A stretch of DNA of 64,000 bases from Haloterrigena gelatinilytica (GCF_013342145.1 NZ_JABUQZ010000001.1:3038001-3102000); one strand, 5' to 3'; shown: positions 32,450-41,395, counted from the stretch's first letter. Notes: generated from the letters alone by a model not told the origin. Made by a program: numbers and translations.

Positions 32450-33345
32450 GTTCGACGCTGATCGCTCGCAAGGACTTCGAGGACGCCGTCCGCTCTAAGC
32501 TGGTCTGGGCGGTGATGGGCGTCTTCCTCTTCCTCATGGCGCTGGTCGCGGTCAGCGCGTCGACCCAGGACCTCTCGGAGGTCGAGCCGACCCAGCTGAT
32601 CGTCACCGTCACCAACATCGGCGGGCTGTTGTTCATCCCGATCGTCTCGCTGATCGTCGGCTACATGGCGATCGTCGGCGAACGCCAGTCGGGCAGTCTG
32701 CGGGTGCTGTTCGGCCTCTCGCACAGCCGGTGGGACGTCTTCGTCGGCAAGTTCGTCAGCCGGCTCGGCGTCGTCTTCGTCGCGACGCTCCTGACGGTCG
32801 CGTTAACCGTCGGTATGGCGGTGGCGATGTTCGATTCCGTCCCGCTGGGGACCTACCTCGGCTACTCGGCGCTGACGATCCTGCTCGGACTGGCGTTTGC
32901 CGCCATCGCCGTCGGCGTCTCGGCGGTGTCCACGTCGCGGATGCAGGCGATGGGCGGTGCGATCGGGAGCTACGTCGTGTTCTCCCTGATCTGGCATCCG
33001 CTCGTCGCCGGCGTTCACTACCTCCTCGAGGGGAGCATGCCGGAGCTCGAGGCCCCCGAGTGGTACTTCCTCCTGCTCCGGCTGAACCCCCTCGACGCCT
33101 ACCGGCAGGTCTCGAGCGAACTCGCCGGCGAGTTCATCTGGGGGATCATCGGGATGGAGAGCATCGTCGAAGATATCCCGGACGCGGCGTTCGAGAATCC
33201 GGACACCCTCCTCCTCTCGAACCGCGTGAGCGGCGACCTCCCGTTCTACCTGAGCGACTGGTTCGCCGCCGTCGTCCTGCTGGCCTGGATCGTCGTCCCG
33301 CTGGCGATCGGCTACTGGCGGTTCGACGGCGCCGACCTGAACTGA
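32446..33345 (+). CDS. ABC transporter permease (ABC-2 type, NosY-like)
   Basis: Protein of 299 residues with about six membrane helices: VWAVMGVFLFLMALVAV, LLFIPIVSLIVGYMAIV, LGVVFVATLLTVALTV, ALTILLGLAFAAIAVGV, YVVFSLIWHPLVAGV, AAVVLLAWIVVPLAIG. The N-terminal IARKDFEDAVRSKLVW is the usual ABC-2 permease opening and ERQSGSLRVLFGLSHSRWDV is the conserved cytoplasmic coupling loop. It is co-transcribed with the upstream ATPase (four-base overlap). A long external loop with LLLRLNPLDAYRQVS resembles NosY. Substrate unknown. Confidence 0.9.
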   Translation: MSSTLIARKDFEDAVRSKLVWAVMGVFLFLMALVAVSASTQDLSEVEPTQLIVTVTNIGGLLFIPIVSLIVGYMAIVGERQSGSLRVLFGLSHSRWDVFVGKFVSRLGVVFVATLLTVALTVGMAVAMFDSVPLGTYLGYSALTILLGLAFAAIAVGVSAVSTSRMQAMGGAIGSYVVFSLIWHPLVAGVHYLLEGSMPELEAPEWYFLLLRLNPLDAYRQVSSELAGEFIWGIIGMESIVEDIPDAAFENPDTLLLSNRVSGDLPFYLSDWFAAVVLLAWIVVPLAIGYWRFDGADLN

Positions 33346-33506
33346 GAGCGGATCGGTCCCCCGCCGTCGCGTCGCTTCGGCCCTCCGCGGGAGGCGCGTC
33401 GACCGTCCGCCTCCCCGAATCGTTTCCACCCGGTCGCGGGATCGAGCGTCGACTCACTGCGATCGGGCGCTCGTGTCGCTTGTTAGAACACTCCTACGTG
33501 CAAACA

Positions 33507-33513
33507 TTATATA
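33507..33513 (+). promoter_or_regulatory. TATA box of the M48 protease gene
   Basis: ATTATAT lies about 27 bases before the expected transcription start (about 33538), which is six bases before the GTG at 33544. It argues against the further-upstream GTG at 33520 as the start. Confidence 0.6.
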
Positions 33514-33543
33514 CGAGCGGTGTTCATTTCGAAACGAGAAACA

Positions 33544-34599
33544 GTGAGTGAAGGCCCTCCCCGGTTGTCGCTCGGCCTCCGAATGATCGCGACGACGCTC
33601 GTCCTCCCGGCCCTGACGCTCGGCTTTCTCGCCGCTATCTGGCGGCTCGTCGCGGCCATCGTGTCGCTTTTCGCACTCCCGTCGATCGTCGCGGGCGCGG
33701 TCGCGCTCGGCCTGCTCGCGATCTTCGTCGGCGTCCAACTCGGGCGGGTCAGCACCGTCGCGGCCCACGCCGACGCGAGGCCCGTCCCACCGGACGCGTA
33801 CCCGGCGCTGGGCGGGGCCGTGACCAGAGCCGCGGCGCAACTCGACGTCCCGGTCCCGACGATCGCGGTCTCCGATCGGTCGGCGCCCGAGGCCCTCGTC
33901 GTCGGCTTCCGCCCCGAGAACGTCCACCTCGTCCTCTCGCGAGGGACGATCGACGCGCTCGAGGACGACGAACTCGAGGCGGTCGTCGCCCACGAACTGG
34001 CCCACGTCGCGAACCGCGACGCGATGGTGATGACCGCCGCCGCGACGCCGGTCGTCCTCGCACGAGCGCTCAAATCGAAGGCTTCCCGACTGGCCTTCGC
34101 CCGTCCCGACGAGACCGAGTCGCCGACCGCGTTCCTGCGGCGCTCGCCAGGGAAGTTCGTCGGCTACACGCTCATGGGAATCGCGGCCGTGCCGCAGCGA
34201 CTCCTCTGGTTCCTGTTCGGCGGACTCTCGCTCGTCACGCTCGCGCTCGCGACGCCCGCCGTCGCCGTCCTCTCGCGGGGTCGGGAACTGGCCGCGGACC
34301 GCACCGCCGCGACGGCGACCGGTTCGCCGGCGGCGCTGGCCAGCGCGTTGCGGACCCTCGAGGACGGGATCGCCGAGACGCCCGCCGAAGACCTCCGGGA
34401 GGCCTCGAGCGTCTCGTCGCTGTCGATCCTCCCGCTGGATCGACCGGGAGACGACGCGACGGCGGCGGGAACCGCCGGTTCCACAGTGAGCGGCAAGCGC
34501 GGCGGCCGCCTCGAGCGGTTGCTCTTCGCGACGCATCCCTCGACCGAGCGCCGGCTCGAGATTCTCGCCGACCTCGAGGCGACGGAGGCGGCGACGTAA
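33544..34599 (+). CDS. M48 family zinc metalloprotease (HtpX-like)
   Basis: Protein of 351 residues. The zinc-binding motif VVAHELAHVANRDAM (HExxH) lies near residue 150, with the third ligand Glu probably in RGRELAADRTA near 248. There are two N-terminal membrane helices (LVLPALTLGFLAAIWRLVA, IVAGAVALGLLAIFVG) and two more after the active site (FVGYTLMGIAAVPQRLLWF, LVTLALATPAVAVL), the HtpX membrane arrangement. The C-terminus TERRLEILADLE is the family end. HtpX proteases degrade damaged membrane proteins. GTG at 33544 follows a clear TATA box. A longer Ala/Thr/Gly loop near residue 300 is haloarchaeal. Confidence 0.92.
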   Translation: MSEGPPRLSLGLRMIATTLVLPALTLGFLAAIWRLVAAIVSLFALPSIVAGAVALGLLAIFVGVQLGRVSTVAAHADARPVPPDAYPALGGAVTRAAAQLDVPVPTIAVSDRSAPEALVVGFRPENVHLVLSRGTIDALEDDELEAVVAHELAHVANRDAMVMTAAATPVVLARALKSKASRLAFARPDETESPTAFLRRSPGKFVGYTLMGIAAVPQRLLWFLFGGLSLVTLALATPAVAVLSRGRELAADRTAATATGSPAALASALRTLEDGIAETPAEDLREASSVSSLSILPLDRPGDDATAAGTAGSTVSGKRGGRLERLLFATHPSTERRLEILADLEATEAAT

Positions 34600-34608
34600 C
34601 CGCCGGCC

Positions 34609-35766
34609 CTACTCGCTCGAGTCGAAGCCGACCGCGTCGGCGTCGGCCAGACACCGTTCGCTGGCCGACTCGAGGTCGAACTCGCGGACGATCTCGCCGT
34701 CCCGGACGAGCGGCTCGAGCAGCGCGTCGCCCCCGTCGGGCCCCTCGCGGTCGGCCAGCGCGACGTGGTGGCCGCCGTCGGGCGTTCGGTACACCTCCTT
34801 CACGCCGGAGAGCTTCCCCCGCTTGGAGATAGGGTCGCCTTCAATTTCGACGATGTCGAGACTGAAGTCGACCGAGTCGGCGCCGGTGATGTGGCTACCG
34901 ACGCCGAAGCCGTCGGCGACGTCGCGGAGGGGGTGGATGGTCTCGGGGGTGAGCCCGCCGCTACAGAAGATGTCGACGTCCTCGCGGCCGCGCGCGTCGA
35001 GCTCCCAGCGGACCTCGCGGATGATGTGTCGGAAGTCGCCCCGTCGCGAACTCGTGGTATCGATGCGAACGCCGTCTAAGTCCTCGCCCAGCGTCTCGGC
35101 GGCCAGCAGGCTCTCGCTCTTCTCGTCCCAGAAGGTGTCGACCAGCGCGATCCGCGGCACGTCCTCGCCGACGGCCTCGTCGAAGGCCGTCCAGGCCTCG
35201 TCCTGGTTGCCCTCGCCGAAGCAGAACATCAGCGCGTGGGGCATCGTCCCGCCGGGTTCGCACTCCAAGATGTCGCCCGCGGCGACGTGGGAGAAGCCGT
35301 CCAGCCCCGCGAGCAGGGCCGCGCGTTCGACCGTCGACGTGATCGACGGGTGGACGTGGCGGGCGCCGAAGGAGAGCACCAGCGAGTCGGGCGCCGCCAG
35401 CCGCGCCTCGAGGGCGGCCGTCGCGAAGCCGCTCGGCTGCGAGAGGAATCCCAGGAGGGAGGTCTCGAGTTCGGCGAACTCGAGGTAGGGGCCCTCGACG
35501 CGCAGGACGGGCCCGCCGTCGAACAGCTGGCCGTCGGGCAGGGCGTCGACGTCGACGTTCCGGCCCTCGAACAGCGTGGCGACGTCTTCTACGCCGGTGA
35601 AGACGTCGAAGGAGCCGGTGGGGAACTGGTCGGCGGTCACCTCGGCCACGACGTGCGGGTTCTTCCCCGCGTGCTCGAGCGTGGCGCGGGTGCGCTCGAA
35701 GTAGGCGTCGGTGGCGCGCCCCTCGAGAACGGCCTCTGCCGGGACGGTACCGAACGGATTTGACAT
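34609..35766 (-). CDS. pncB: Nicotinate phosphoribosyltransferase
   Basis: Protein of 385 residues that joins nicotinate and PRPP to give nicotinate mononucleotide in NAD salvage. Family features: the N-terminal TDAYFERTRATLEHAGKNPHV, the LETSLLGFLSQPSGFATAALEARLAA helix (read in parts), FGARHVHPS, the phosphate-binding DIFCSGGLTPETI and GVGSHITGADSVDFSLD. This is the archaeal/short class that is close to nicotinamide phosphoribosyltransferase relatives. The start is the ATG at 35766. It is convergent with the M48 protease, 9 bases between stops. The isochorismatase-fold hydrolase at 39 kb could be a nicotinamidase feeding it. Confidence 0.92.
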   Translation of the reverse strand: MSNPFGTVPAEAVLEGRATDAYFERTRATLEHAGKNPHVVAEVTADQFPTGSFDVFTGVEDVATLFEGRNVDVDALPDGQLFDGGPVLRVEGPYLEFAELETSLLGFLSQPSGFATAALEARLAAPDSLVLSFGARHVHPSITSTVERAALLAGLDGFSHVAAGDILECEPGGTMPHALMFCFGEGNQDEAWTAFDEAVGEDVPRIALVDTFWDEKSESLLAAETLGEDLDGVRIDTTSSRRGDFRHIIREVRWELDARGREDVDIFCSGGLTPETIHPLRDVADGFGVGSHITGADSVDFSLDIVEIEGDPISKRGKLSGVKEVYRTPDGGHHVALADREGPDGGDALLEPLVRDGEIVREFDLESASERCLADADAVGFDSSE

Positions 35767-35796
35767 ATCGGTGAGTTCCCGAGGGAAGTAAAAAAG

Positions 35797-37314
35797 CTAC
35801 TCGTCTGCGGACGCCGTCGCCGTCGGTGCCGGTGTTGGTGTCGGTGCCGTCGCGGTTCCCGCACGCAACGGGGCGGGCGGCGCGGCCGTTGCGGTCGGTT
35901 CGCTCGGCGCGGCTGGTGCAGTCGCCGCGGTCTGTACGTCCGACGGGGGCGACGCAGTCGACGCGTTCACTCTCGGCGCGCGGACGCCCTCGAGGTCGTC
36001 GACCGTCGGCGCGCCGACGATCGTGACGGCGTCGTCCTCGACGGTCACGCGGTAGGCCCCTTCGAAGGAGTCGCCGTCGGGAATTCGGTAGGTATCCGCC
36101 CCGGCGTCGACCGACTCCGCGCCGCGGCTCTCGAGGAGGCTGCGGTACGCAGTGGCGAACTCGTCGGCGTCGGCCTCGCTCTCCCAGGCGAGGCGCCAGA
36201 CGTGGCCGGTCCGCTCCCCGTCGGCGTCGCGGTACGCAGTGACGGTGTCGCCGGCCCAGCCGTCGGTCGCGGGATGGGAGTAGTTGTACGGCGAGCGCTC
36301 GGTCGCCCCCTCCGTGATCGAGCGCTCGATGACCCCGTTGGCCCACAGGGCCCCGAAGAGGGTCGCCTCGCCGACCGTCTCGGTCCGAACCTCGCCGTCG
36401 GCGGTGATCGGCTCCCATTCGTCGCTCGAGCGGTCCGGAACGTCGACGTCGACCGGTCGGTCGTCCGGGTAGCGGTCGGGGTGGATCACCTGGCTGGTGC
36501 TGGCGGGATAGTCGTCGTGGGCCTCGTCGACCGCGGTCCAGCCGCCGCGCTCGGAGAGGGCCTCGACGAACGACGGGCCCTCCGCGTACGGCGCGTAAAT
36601 CGAGAGGAAGAGGCCGACGTTGAACGGCCGATCGGCGCTGACCTCGGACGGTGCCGGCGGCGTGACGGGGAGACACTGCCACTCGTCGCCGCAGCGCTCG
36701 GCGTAGCGGTGGGGCACGTAGTTGGCTTCCCCCTCGATCAGGCCGAGTTCGGCCCGCCGCTCGTCGATCGTCTCGCCGTCGCGCTCGAGGCCGAAGCGCT
36801 GATCCTGGAGGGCGTGAACCAGTTCGTGGACCAGCGTCTCGCGGTCGATGCGGATCTCGTCGGCGTCGTCGGCGATGACGACGATCCGATCGGTGACGTA
36901 GTAGCCTTGGACGCTGCTGCCGTAGAGGTCGTCCATCGCCGCGTTGACGTCCGTCTCGCCGTCGACGACGAACGCCCCGCGCCACAGTTCGTTCGTAAAC
37001 GCCGACGCCGACTCCGATCCGCCCCGCTGGCTTCGGTACTCGGATCGCGAGATCACCTCGAGGTCCACGTCGCGTTCGAACTTCAGCCCGCGAACGACCT
37101 CGATCCGGGCCATCGAGCGGTACTTGACGGCCTCGAGTTGCGACTCGGTGAGCGTCTCCTCACCGTCGAACGCGAAGGTGTCGTCGTGGGCGTAGCCGCC
37201 GACGTGCCCCGGCTCGCGGCTCGTGTCGAACCGGTCGGGCGAACCGGGGACCGTACACCCCGAGAGGAGCAGCAGGCCGGCGAGCGCGAGCACCGCGAGG
37301 CGGCTCCGTTGCAT
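35797..37314 (-). CDS. Hvo_1808 family surface lipoprotein with HExxH motif
   Basis: Protein of 505 residues. Lipobox LLLLSGC with Cys20 after an N-terminal signal, so lipid-anchored outside the cell. The family, first named in Haloferax, shows LVHELVHALQDQ near residue 163, an HExxH zinc motif, and LGLIEGEANYV about 26 residues later, which could supply a third Glu ligand as in gluzincins. WRGAFVVDGETD and ATLFGALWANGV are shared with the next paralog. The C-terminal 60 residues are Ala/Pro/Thr low complexity. Peptidase activity is inference. It lies 39 bases after the paralog on the same strand, so the two are probably one operon. Confidence 0.85.
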   Translation of the reverse strand: MQRSRLAVLALAGLLLLSGCTVPGSPDRFDTSREPGHVGGYAHDDTFAFDGEETLTESQLEAVKYRSMARIEVVRGLKFERDVDLEVISRSEYRSQRGGSESASAFTNELWRGAFVVDGETDVNAAMDDLYGSSVQGYYVTDRIVVIADDADEIRIDRETLVHELVHALQDQRFGLERDGETIDERRAELGLIEGEANYVPHRYAERCGDEWQCLPVTPPAPSEVSADRPFNVGLFLSIYAPYAEGPSFVEALSERGGWTAVDEAHDDYPASTSQVIHPDRYPDDRPVDVDVPDRSSDEWEPITADGEVRTETVGEATLFGALWANGVIERSITEGATERSPYNYSHPATDGWAGDTVTAYRDADGERTGHVWRLAWESEADADEFATAYRSLLESRGAESVDAGADTYRIPDGDSFEGAYRVTVEDDAVTIVGAPTVDDLEGVRAPRVNASTASPPSDVQTAATAPAAPSEPTATAAPPAPLRAGTATAPTPTPAPTATASADE

Positions 37315-37353
37315 CGAGGGCCGGTTTCGAGGGCAGAGACAAAGGTTCGTCGT

Positions 37354-39099
37354 TCAGGTGCGACCGCGGTCGGAACGGCCGTCGTCGGGTCCCTCGAGTC
37401 CGCCGTCGGGTCCGGACGGCGTCGAACGCGGGGACGCGGCGGTAACCGGCGCCGACCGCGGCGACGACTCCGACCCGCCGCCGCGTTCGGCTTCGAGCCG
37501 CCGTGCCCGCGCTCGCGCCGCCAGCAGTGCGATCGCGACGGCGGCGCCCGTTCCGGGGACGGCGAAGCCGGGCAGCGAATCGTCGTCCTCTCCGTTTCCA
37601 CCTGCCCCCCCATCTCCGTCTTCCGCCTCGCCGGAGCCGTCGGCGTCGGTCGACCCGACCGTATCCTCGCCCGCCGGCGCGGCGCCCGCCGAGAGCCCGT
37701 CGAGCGCGGCGACGGACGGCGCGTGGACGATACGCACCGTCTCGCCGTCGCGCTCGAGGAAGTACGCGCCGGGGTACTCCTCGTCGTCGATCGCGTAGGT
37801 GTTCCGCCGATCCTCGACGGCGTCGGCGCCGTTGATCTCGAGCAGTTCGACGTAGGCGCCGGCGAACTCCGCGGCGTCGTCGGCCGACCGCCACTCGGTC
37901 TCCCAGACGTAGCCGGTTTCCTCGCTCGCGTTCCCGCCGGCGTAGGCGACCAGTTCGTCCCCGGCCCAGCCGTCCGTGTACGACTGGTTGTAGTCGAACG
38001 TCGTCGCGTCGTCGCCGAGCACGGCCTCGCGGGAGAGCACCGACGACCGCGTCGGCTCGAAGGCGCCGTCGGCGAACATCGCGACCATCGTCCCCTCGCC
38101 GACCGTCTCCCTCGCGACCTCGCCGCCGACCTCGAGGGGCCGCCACGACTCGTTCGAGCGATCGGCGACCGCGACGTCGACCGGGTCGCGGTCCTCGCGG
38201 TGGATCACCGTCGACGAACTCGCCGGCGGATCGGCGTAGCGATCGTCGACCGCGGACCAGCCGTCGCCGGACTCGCGCAAGTGGTCGACGTAGGCCGGGC
38301 CGTCGCTGTAGGGTTGATACAGCGACAGGTAGATCCCCCAATTGCTCGGGGTTTCGCCGCCGGAGTCGTCGTCGGGGAGACACTCCCAGTCCGTCCCGCA
38401 GCGCCGCTCGTATTCGGTCTCGACGCTGATCGCGTCGCCCTCGATGAGCCCGTTCTCCGCCGCTTCCCGATCGATCGTCGCGCGCTCGTAGTTCGACAGG
38501 TCGAACTGCTGGTCCTGGAGGGCGTGGGTCAGCTCGTGGCCGAGCACGATCTCGTCGAGCTCGAGCCGGTCGGGCGTGTTCGAGACGATGACGATGCGGT
38601 CGGTCGAGGGCTCGTAGTAGCCCTCGACGCTACCGCCGTAGATCGCCCGGAGCTCCGTCGTCGCGTCGGTCTCGGCGTCGACCATAAACAGCGCCTCGTA
38701 GGTGACGTTCCGAGCGCGCTGCTGGCTCTCGTTCGAGTCGACGAAGGCGCCGTCCCGGGACCGGAACTCCTCGCGGGAGATTACCTCCACCGGCACGTCG
38801 TTCTCGAAGGTCAGCCCGCGGATCTTCTCGACGCGGGCCATCGATCGGTAGACGACCGCCTCGAGTTCGTCGTCCTCGACGACGGCGTCGTCCCGCTCGT
38901 CGACCGGGAGCTCGTCGTCGTACCAGTAACCCTCGACGTAGCCGACGGTCCCCGCGGTGGTCGGATCGTCGGCTCGGTCGGCGCCGTCGGGCGACTCGTT
39001 CGCGAACAGCGGCGGGGCGGCGCCGGCCGCGACTGCGACTAGTGCGAGCGCCGCGACCACGGCGAGCGCGGCGGCGACTCGCGTCGGAGGGGTCCTCAT
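37354..39099 (-). CDS. Hvo_1808 family surface protein with HExxH motif and C-terminal anchor
   Basis: Protein of 581 residues, paralog of the downstream lipoprotein. N-terminal signal VAAALAVVAALALVAVAAG and C-terminal LPGFAVPGTGAAVAIALLAAR, which looks like a PGF-type sorting signal (archaeosortase target) with a single helix. Unusually, about 50 Ser/Pro/Arg-rich residues follow the basic stop-transfer RARARR, which true PGF-CTERM tails lack. The core has LGHELTHALQDQQFDL (HExxH) and GLIEGDAISV. Two modes of anchoring (lipid versus membrane helix) for two adjacent paralogs is notable. Family role is unknown; metallopeptidase is inference. Confidence 0.85.
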   Translation of the reverse strand: MRTPPTRVAAALAVVAALALVAVAAGAAPPLFANESPDGADRADDPTTAGTVGYVEGYWYDDELPVDERDDAVVEDDELEAVVYRSMARVEKIRGLTFENDVPVEVISREEFRSRDGAFVDSNESQQRARNVTYEALFMVDAETDATTELRAIYGGSVEGYYEPSTDRIVIVSNTPDRLELDEIVLGHELTHALQDQQFDLSNYERATIDREAAENGLIEGDAISVETEYERRCGTDWECLPDDDSGGETPSNWGIYLSLYQPYSDGPAYVDHLRESGDGWSAVDDRYADPPASSSTVIHREDRDPVDVAVADRSNESWRPLEVGGEVARETVGEGTMVAMFADGAFEPTRSSVLSREAVLGDDATTFDYNQSYTDGWAGDELVAYAGGNASEETGYVWETEWRSADDAAEFAGAYVELLEINGADAVEDRRNTYAIDDEEYPGAYFLERDGETVRIVHAPSVAALDGLSAGAAPAGEDTVGSTDADGSGEAEDGDGGAGGNGEDDDSLPGFAVPGTGAAVAIALLAARARARRLEAERGGGSESSPRSAPVTAASPRSTPSGPDGGLEGPDDGRSDRGRT

Positions 39100-39222
39100 T
39101 GCGAGCGGATGGTCTGCCGTACGGCGGCGAGCGCAAAAAGCCCGCTGATCGGAACGGTTCCGGCACTCGAGAGCCGTCCCCGCCGCCGCGAACTTTTTAC
39201 GAAGGCATCCGTAGGTTTACAT

Positions 39223-39801
39223 ATGCACCTCGAGCCAGACAGCACGGCGGTCGTGGTCGTCGACATGCAAAACGGGTTCTGCCACCCCGACGGCTCGCTG
39301 TACGCGCCCGGCAGCGAGGCGGTGATCGAGCCGATCGCCGACCTCGTCGAGCGGGGCCGGGAGGCCGGCGCGCAGGTGATCTTCACGCGGGACGTCCACC
39401 CGCCCGAGCAGTTCGAGGACGCCCACTACTACGACGAGTTCGACCAGTGGGGCGAACACGTCCTCGAGGGCTCCTGGGAGGCCGAAATCGTCGACGAACT
39501 GCCCGTCGAGGAGGCAGACCACGTCGTCGAGAAACACACCTACGACGCCTTTCACGAGACCGAACTCGAGGGCTGGTTGAACGCCCGCGGGATCGACGAC
39601 CTCGTCATCTGCGGCACGCTCGCGAACGTCTGCGTGCTCCACACCGGCGGTAGCGCCGGCGTGCGCGATTTCCGGCCGATCATGGTCGAAGACTGCATCG
39701 GCGCCATCGAGGACGAACACAAGGAGTACGCCGTCGACCACGCCGGCTGGCTGTTCGGCGAGGTCCGCGAGATGGACGACCTCGAGTTCGCGAGTCACTG
39801 A
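39223..39801 (+). CDS. Isochorismatase-fold cysteine hydrolase, nicotinamidase-like
   Basis: Protein of 192 residues. Catalytic triad: Asp in VVVVDMQNGF, Lys in VVEKHTYDAF and Cys in GTLANVCVLHTGGSA. The metal-binding Asp/His region DVHPPEQFEDAHYYDEFDQWGEH (read in parts) is nicotinamidase-like. Family members deamidate nicotinamide or hydrolyse isochorismate or carbamoylsarcosine. Nicotinamidase is plausible with pncB only 3.5 kb away. The start ATG at 39223 follows TTTACATA, close to a TATA box but too near to be certain; the upstream TTTTTACGAAG at 39192 fits better. Confidence 0.9.
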   Translation: MHLEPDSTAVVVVDMQNGFCHPDGSLYAPGSEAVIEPIADLVERGREAGAQVIFTRDVHPPEQFEDAHYYDEFDQWGEHVLEGSWEAEIVDELPVEEADHVVEKHTYDAFHETELEGWLNARGIDDLVICGTLANVCVLHTGGSAGVRDFRPIMVEDCIGAIEDEHKEYAVDHAGWLFGEVREMDDLEFASH

Positions 39802-39881
39802 ACCGACTTCCCGAGGGACTCGCCGACTCGAGGCAGGAGTCGAAGGAGAGCGTTTTCAACGTCCCGTCCCAACGGCGTAGT

Positions 39882-39956
39882 ATGAGTGACGTTCAACTCG
39901 CTCGGGCCGACCGACTCGAGCGACCGGTCGCGACGCGAGCGGGTGAGGGCGCATGA
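39882..39956 (+). CDS. Possible 24-residue leader peptide overlapping the next gene
   Basis: Short frame MSDVQLARADRLERPVATRAG... whose stop codon overlaps the ATG of the following small membrane protein by four bases (ATGA). It could couple translation of that gene. No family is recognised, so coding is uncertain. Confidence 0.3.
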   Translation: MSDVQLARADRLERPVATRAGEGA

Positions 39957-40114
39957 ACGCCCGCCGGCTCCGAACGATGTACGTGTTCGGGATCCTGCTG
40001 AACGCGGTCGCGCTGATCTACGCGGCCGTGGACGGGGCGATACTGTTCGCGGTGACGTTCGGGATCGTCATGGTCTACCTCGGCGTCCGGTACTGGATGG
40101 TCTCGACCGCCTGA
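39953..40114 (+). CDS. Small two-helix membrane protein of 53 residues
   Basis: Short protein starting MNARRLRTMYVFGILLNAVA. Helix one is YVFGILLNAVALIYAAVDG and helix two is ILFAVTFGIVMVYLGVRYW. The positive N-terminus favours an inside orientation. It is a hydrophobic, well-formed open frame, which is rare by chance in GC-rich DNA. Similar tiny proteins occur in haloarchaea but carry no known function. Coupled by an ATGA overlap to a 24-codon frame upstream. Confidence 0.6.
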   Translation: MNARRLRTMYVFGILLNAVALIYAAVDGAILFAVTFGIVMVYLGVRYWMVSTA

Positions 40115-40203
40115 AAGGGAATTTCGCTCGCAGAGCAACGCCGACTCGAGGGCCACCGAGTGGCGGGATTCGAAAAGGACGGTGGCTCGGTCTGCCGTCT
40201 GAA

Positions 40204-40226
40204 ACTCGAGCGCTCCGCGCTCGAGT
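40204..40226. repeat. Perfect 10-base-stem hairpin
   Basis: ACTCGAGCGC, three bases TCC, GCGCTCGAGT. It lies in the 211-base gap between the small membrane protein and the thioesterase, whose transcripts converge here, so a bidirectional terminator is possible. Confidence 0.6.
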
Positions 40227-40325
40227 GGCCGACGTCTCTGACGGCGGTTCCACTCGCTCGTCGCTTGTGCTCACTCGCCGAGGCGCGCCCCACCGTCCGG
40301 GTGCCGCGGTCGATCGACGTCGGGA

Positions 40326-40811
40326 TCACTCCGGTCGGAAGATGCGGAACGCGCCCTGTCCGGTCGCGACCTCCGTGGTTTCGCCGTCGGGAGTGGTGCT
40401 CTCGACGGTGATCTCGCTGACGCCGACGCTGCCGCCGACCCTGATCACGTCCGCCGTCGCCGACAGGTCGCCCGTCGCCGGCCGGAGGTAGTTGACGTTC
40501 AGGTTGATCGTCGCGATTCGGGCCCCGAACGGCTCGTCCAGTTTCGTTCGGAGCACGAGGCCGCCCGCCGTGTCGATCAGCGTCGCGGCGATGCCGCCGT
40601 GAATGTCGGCTCGCTCGCCGGGTTCGGTATCCGGCCGCGTGTTGCTCAGTTTCTCGTCGTAGGGTAGCGAGAGCGTCATCGTCCCGTCGCCGACGTCGTC
40701 GACGCGCGTCCCGATCCACGAGAGGAACTCCTGGTGTTCGTCGATGAAGTACTGGATCATCTCCTCGAGGTCGTCGAACCGCTCCATCACCGTCCGCATG
40801 TCGTCGGTCAT
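40326..40811 (-). CDS. PaaI family hotdog thioesterase
   Basis: Protein of 161 residues with a hotdog fold. Family features are ADIHGGIAATLIDTAGGLV with the catalytic HGG...D pattern (HGG near residue 90, Asp about 10 later) and NLNVNYLRPATGDLSATADVI. An N-terminal extension of about 40 residues, helical, precedes the fold and is usual in haloarchaeal members. It hydrolyses acyl-CoA; phenylacetyl-CoA-like substrates are known for PaaI, but no such pathway is nearby. Start at 40811 (MTDDMRTVMERF); an ATG two codons upstream is possible. Confidence 0.88.
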   Translation of the reverse strand: MTDDMRTVMERFDDLEEMIQYFIDEHQEFLSWIGTRVDDVGDGTMTLSLPYDEKLSNTRPDTEPGERADIHGGIAATLIDTAGGLVLRTKLDEPFGARIATINLNVNYLRPATGDLSATADVIRVGGSVGVSEITVESTTPDGETTEVATGQGAFRIFRPE

Positions 40812-40951
40812 GTACACTCCTGTCCCTCCGACGGCCTTTACCGCTGTGTTTCTCGCCGTCCCCGTTGTCGAGAGTTCACTCGATTCGCAAGCGCGGCGGC
40901 TACGGTGCGCAGGTCGCTACTCGAGAACGAGCGTAACTGCCGGTGAGACGA

Positions 40952-41395
40952 GTGACCGACGAGAGCCCCGAATACGACGTCGACTTCCGCGACCGGCCGG
41001 AGCAGTACGAGATCGGTCGCGGCGAGCAAGGCGTGTTCAAGGTCGAACCGTACAAGAGCGAACTGCTCCCGCTGTGGTCGTATCGGGACGCGGCTGCCGC
41101 CCGCGAGTCCGCGTCGTCGATTTACGAGCGGTACGAACGGTACCGCGAGAACGACGACTTCCCGGGGATGGATATGGCCCGGAAGTACCTCCAGATGGGC
41201 TACACGCGAGCGATGCGCTACGCGAAGTATCCGGGTGGACGAAAGTACGAGGGGAGCGGCGACGAACGCGAGCCACAGCGCTGGGCCGACCGCGAGAAAC
41301 GCGCCGCCGCGCTCGTCTTCGAGCGGTACTGGGAGCGCGTCCGCGAAGACGACGCGTATCAACGGGCGAAAGACGCCCATCGCGAGCGACGGTGA
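40952..41395 (+). CDS. DUF4385 domain-containing protein
   Basis: Protein of 147 residues. DUF4385 features: YDVDFRDRPEQYEIGRGEQGVFKVEPYKSELLPLW (read in parts), then DFPGMDMARKYLQMGYTRAMRYAKYPGGRKY. The motif around GRGEQGVFKVEPYK is strongly conserved in the family. No function is known. GTG at 40952 or an in-frame GTG nine bases earlier can be the start; the later one gives the family-like beginning TDESPEYDVDF. It is divergent from the thioesterase. Confidence 0.87.
   Translation: MTDESPEYDVDFRDRPEQYEIGRGEQGVFKVEPYKSELLPLWSYRDAAAARESASSIYERYERYRENDDFPGMDMARKYLQMGYTRAMRYAKYPGGRKYEGSGDEREPQRWADREKRAAALVFERYWERVREDDAYQRAKDAHRERR

Noticed and set aside
36202-39042. Open frame of 946 codons on the plus strand across both Hvo_1808 genes
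   Set aside because: Antisense to two genes with signal peptides, HExxH motifs and paralogy. The plus-strand translation is repetitive Val/Asp/Arg without domains.
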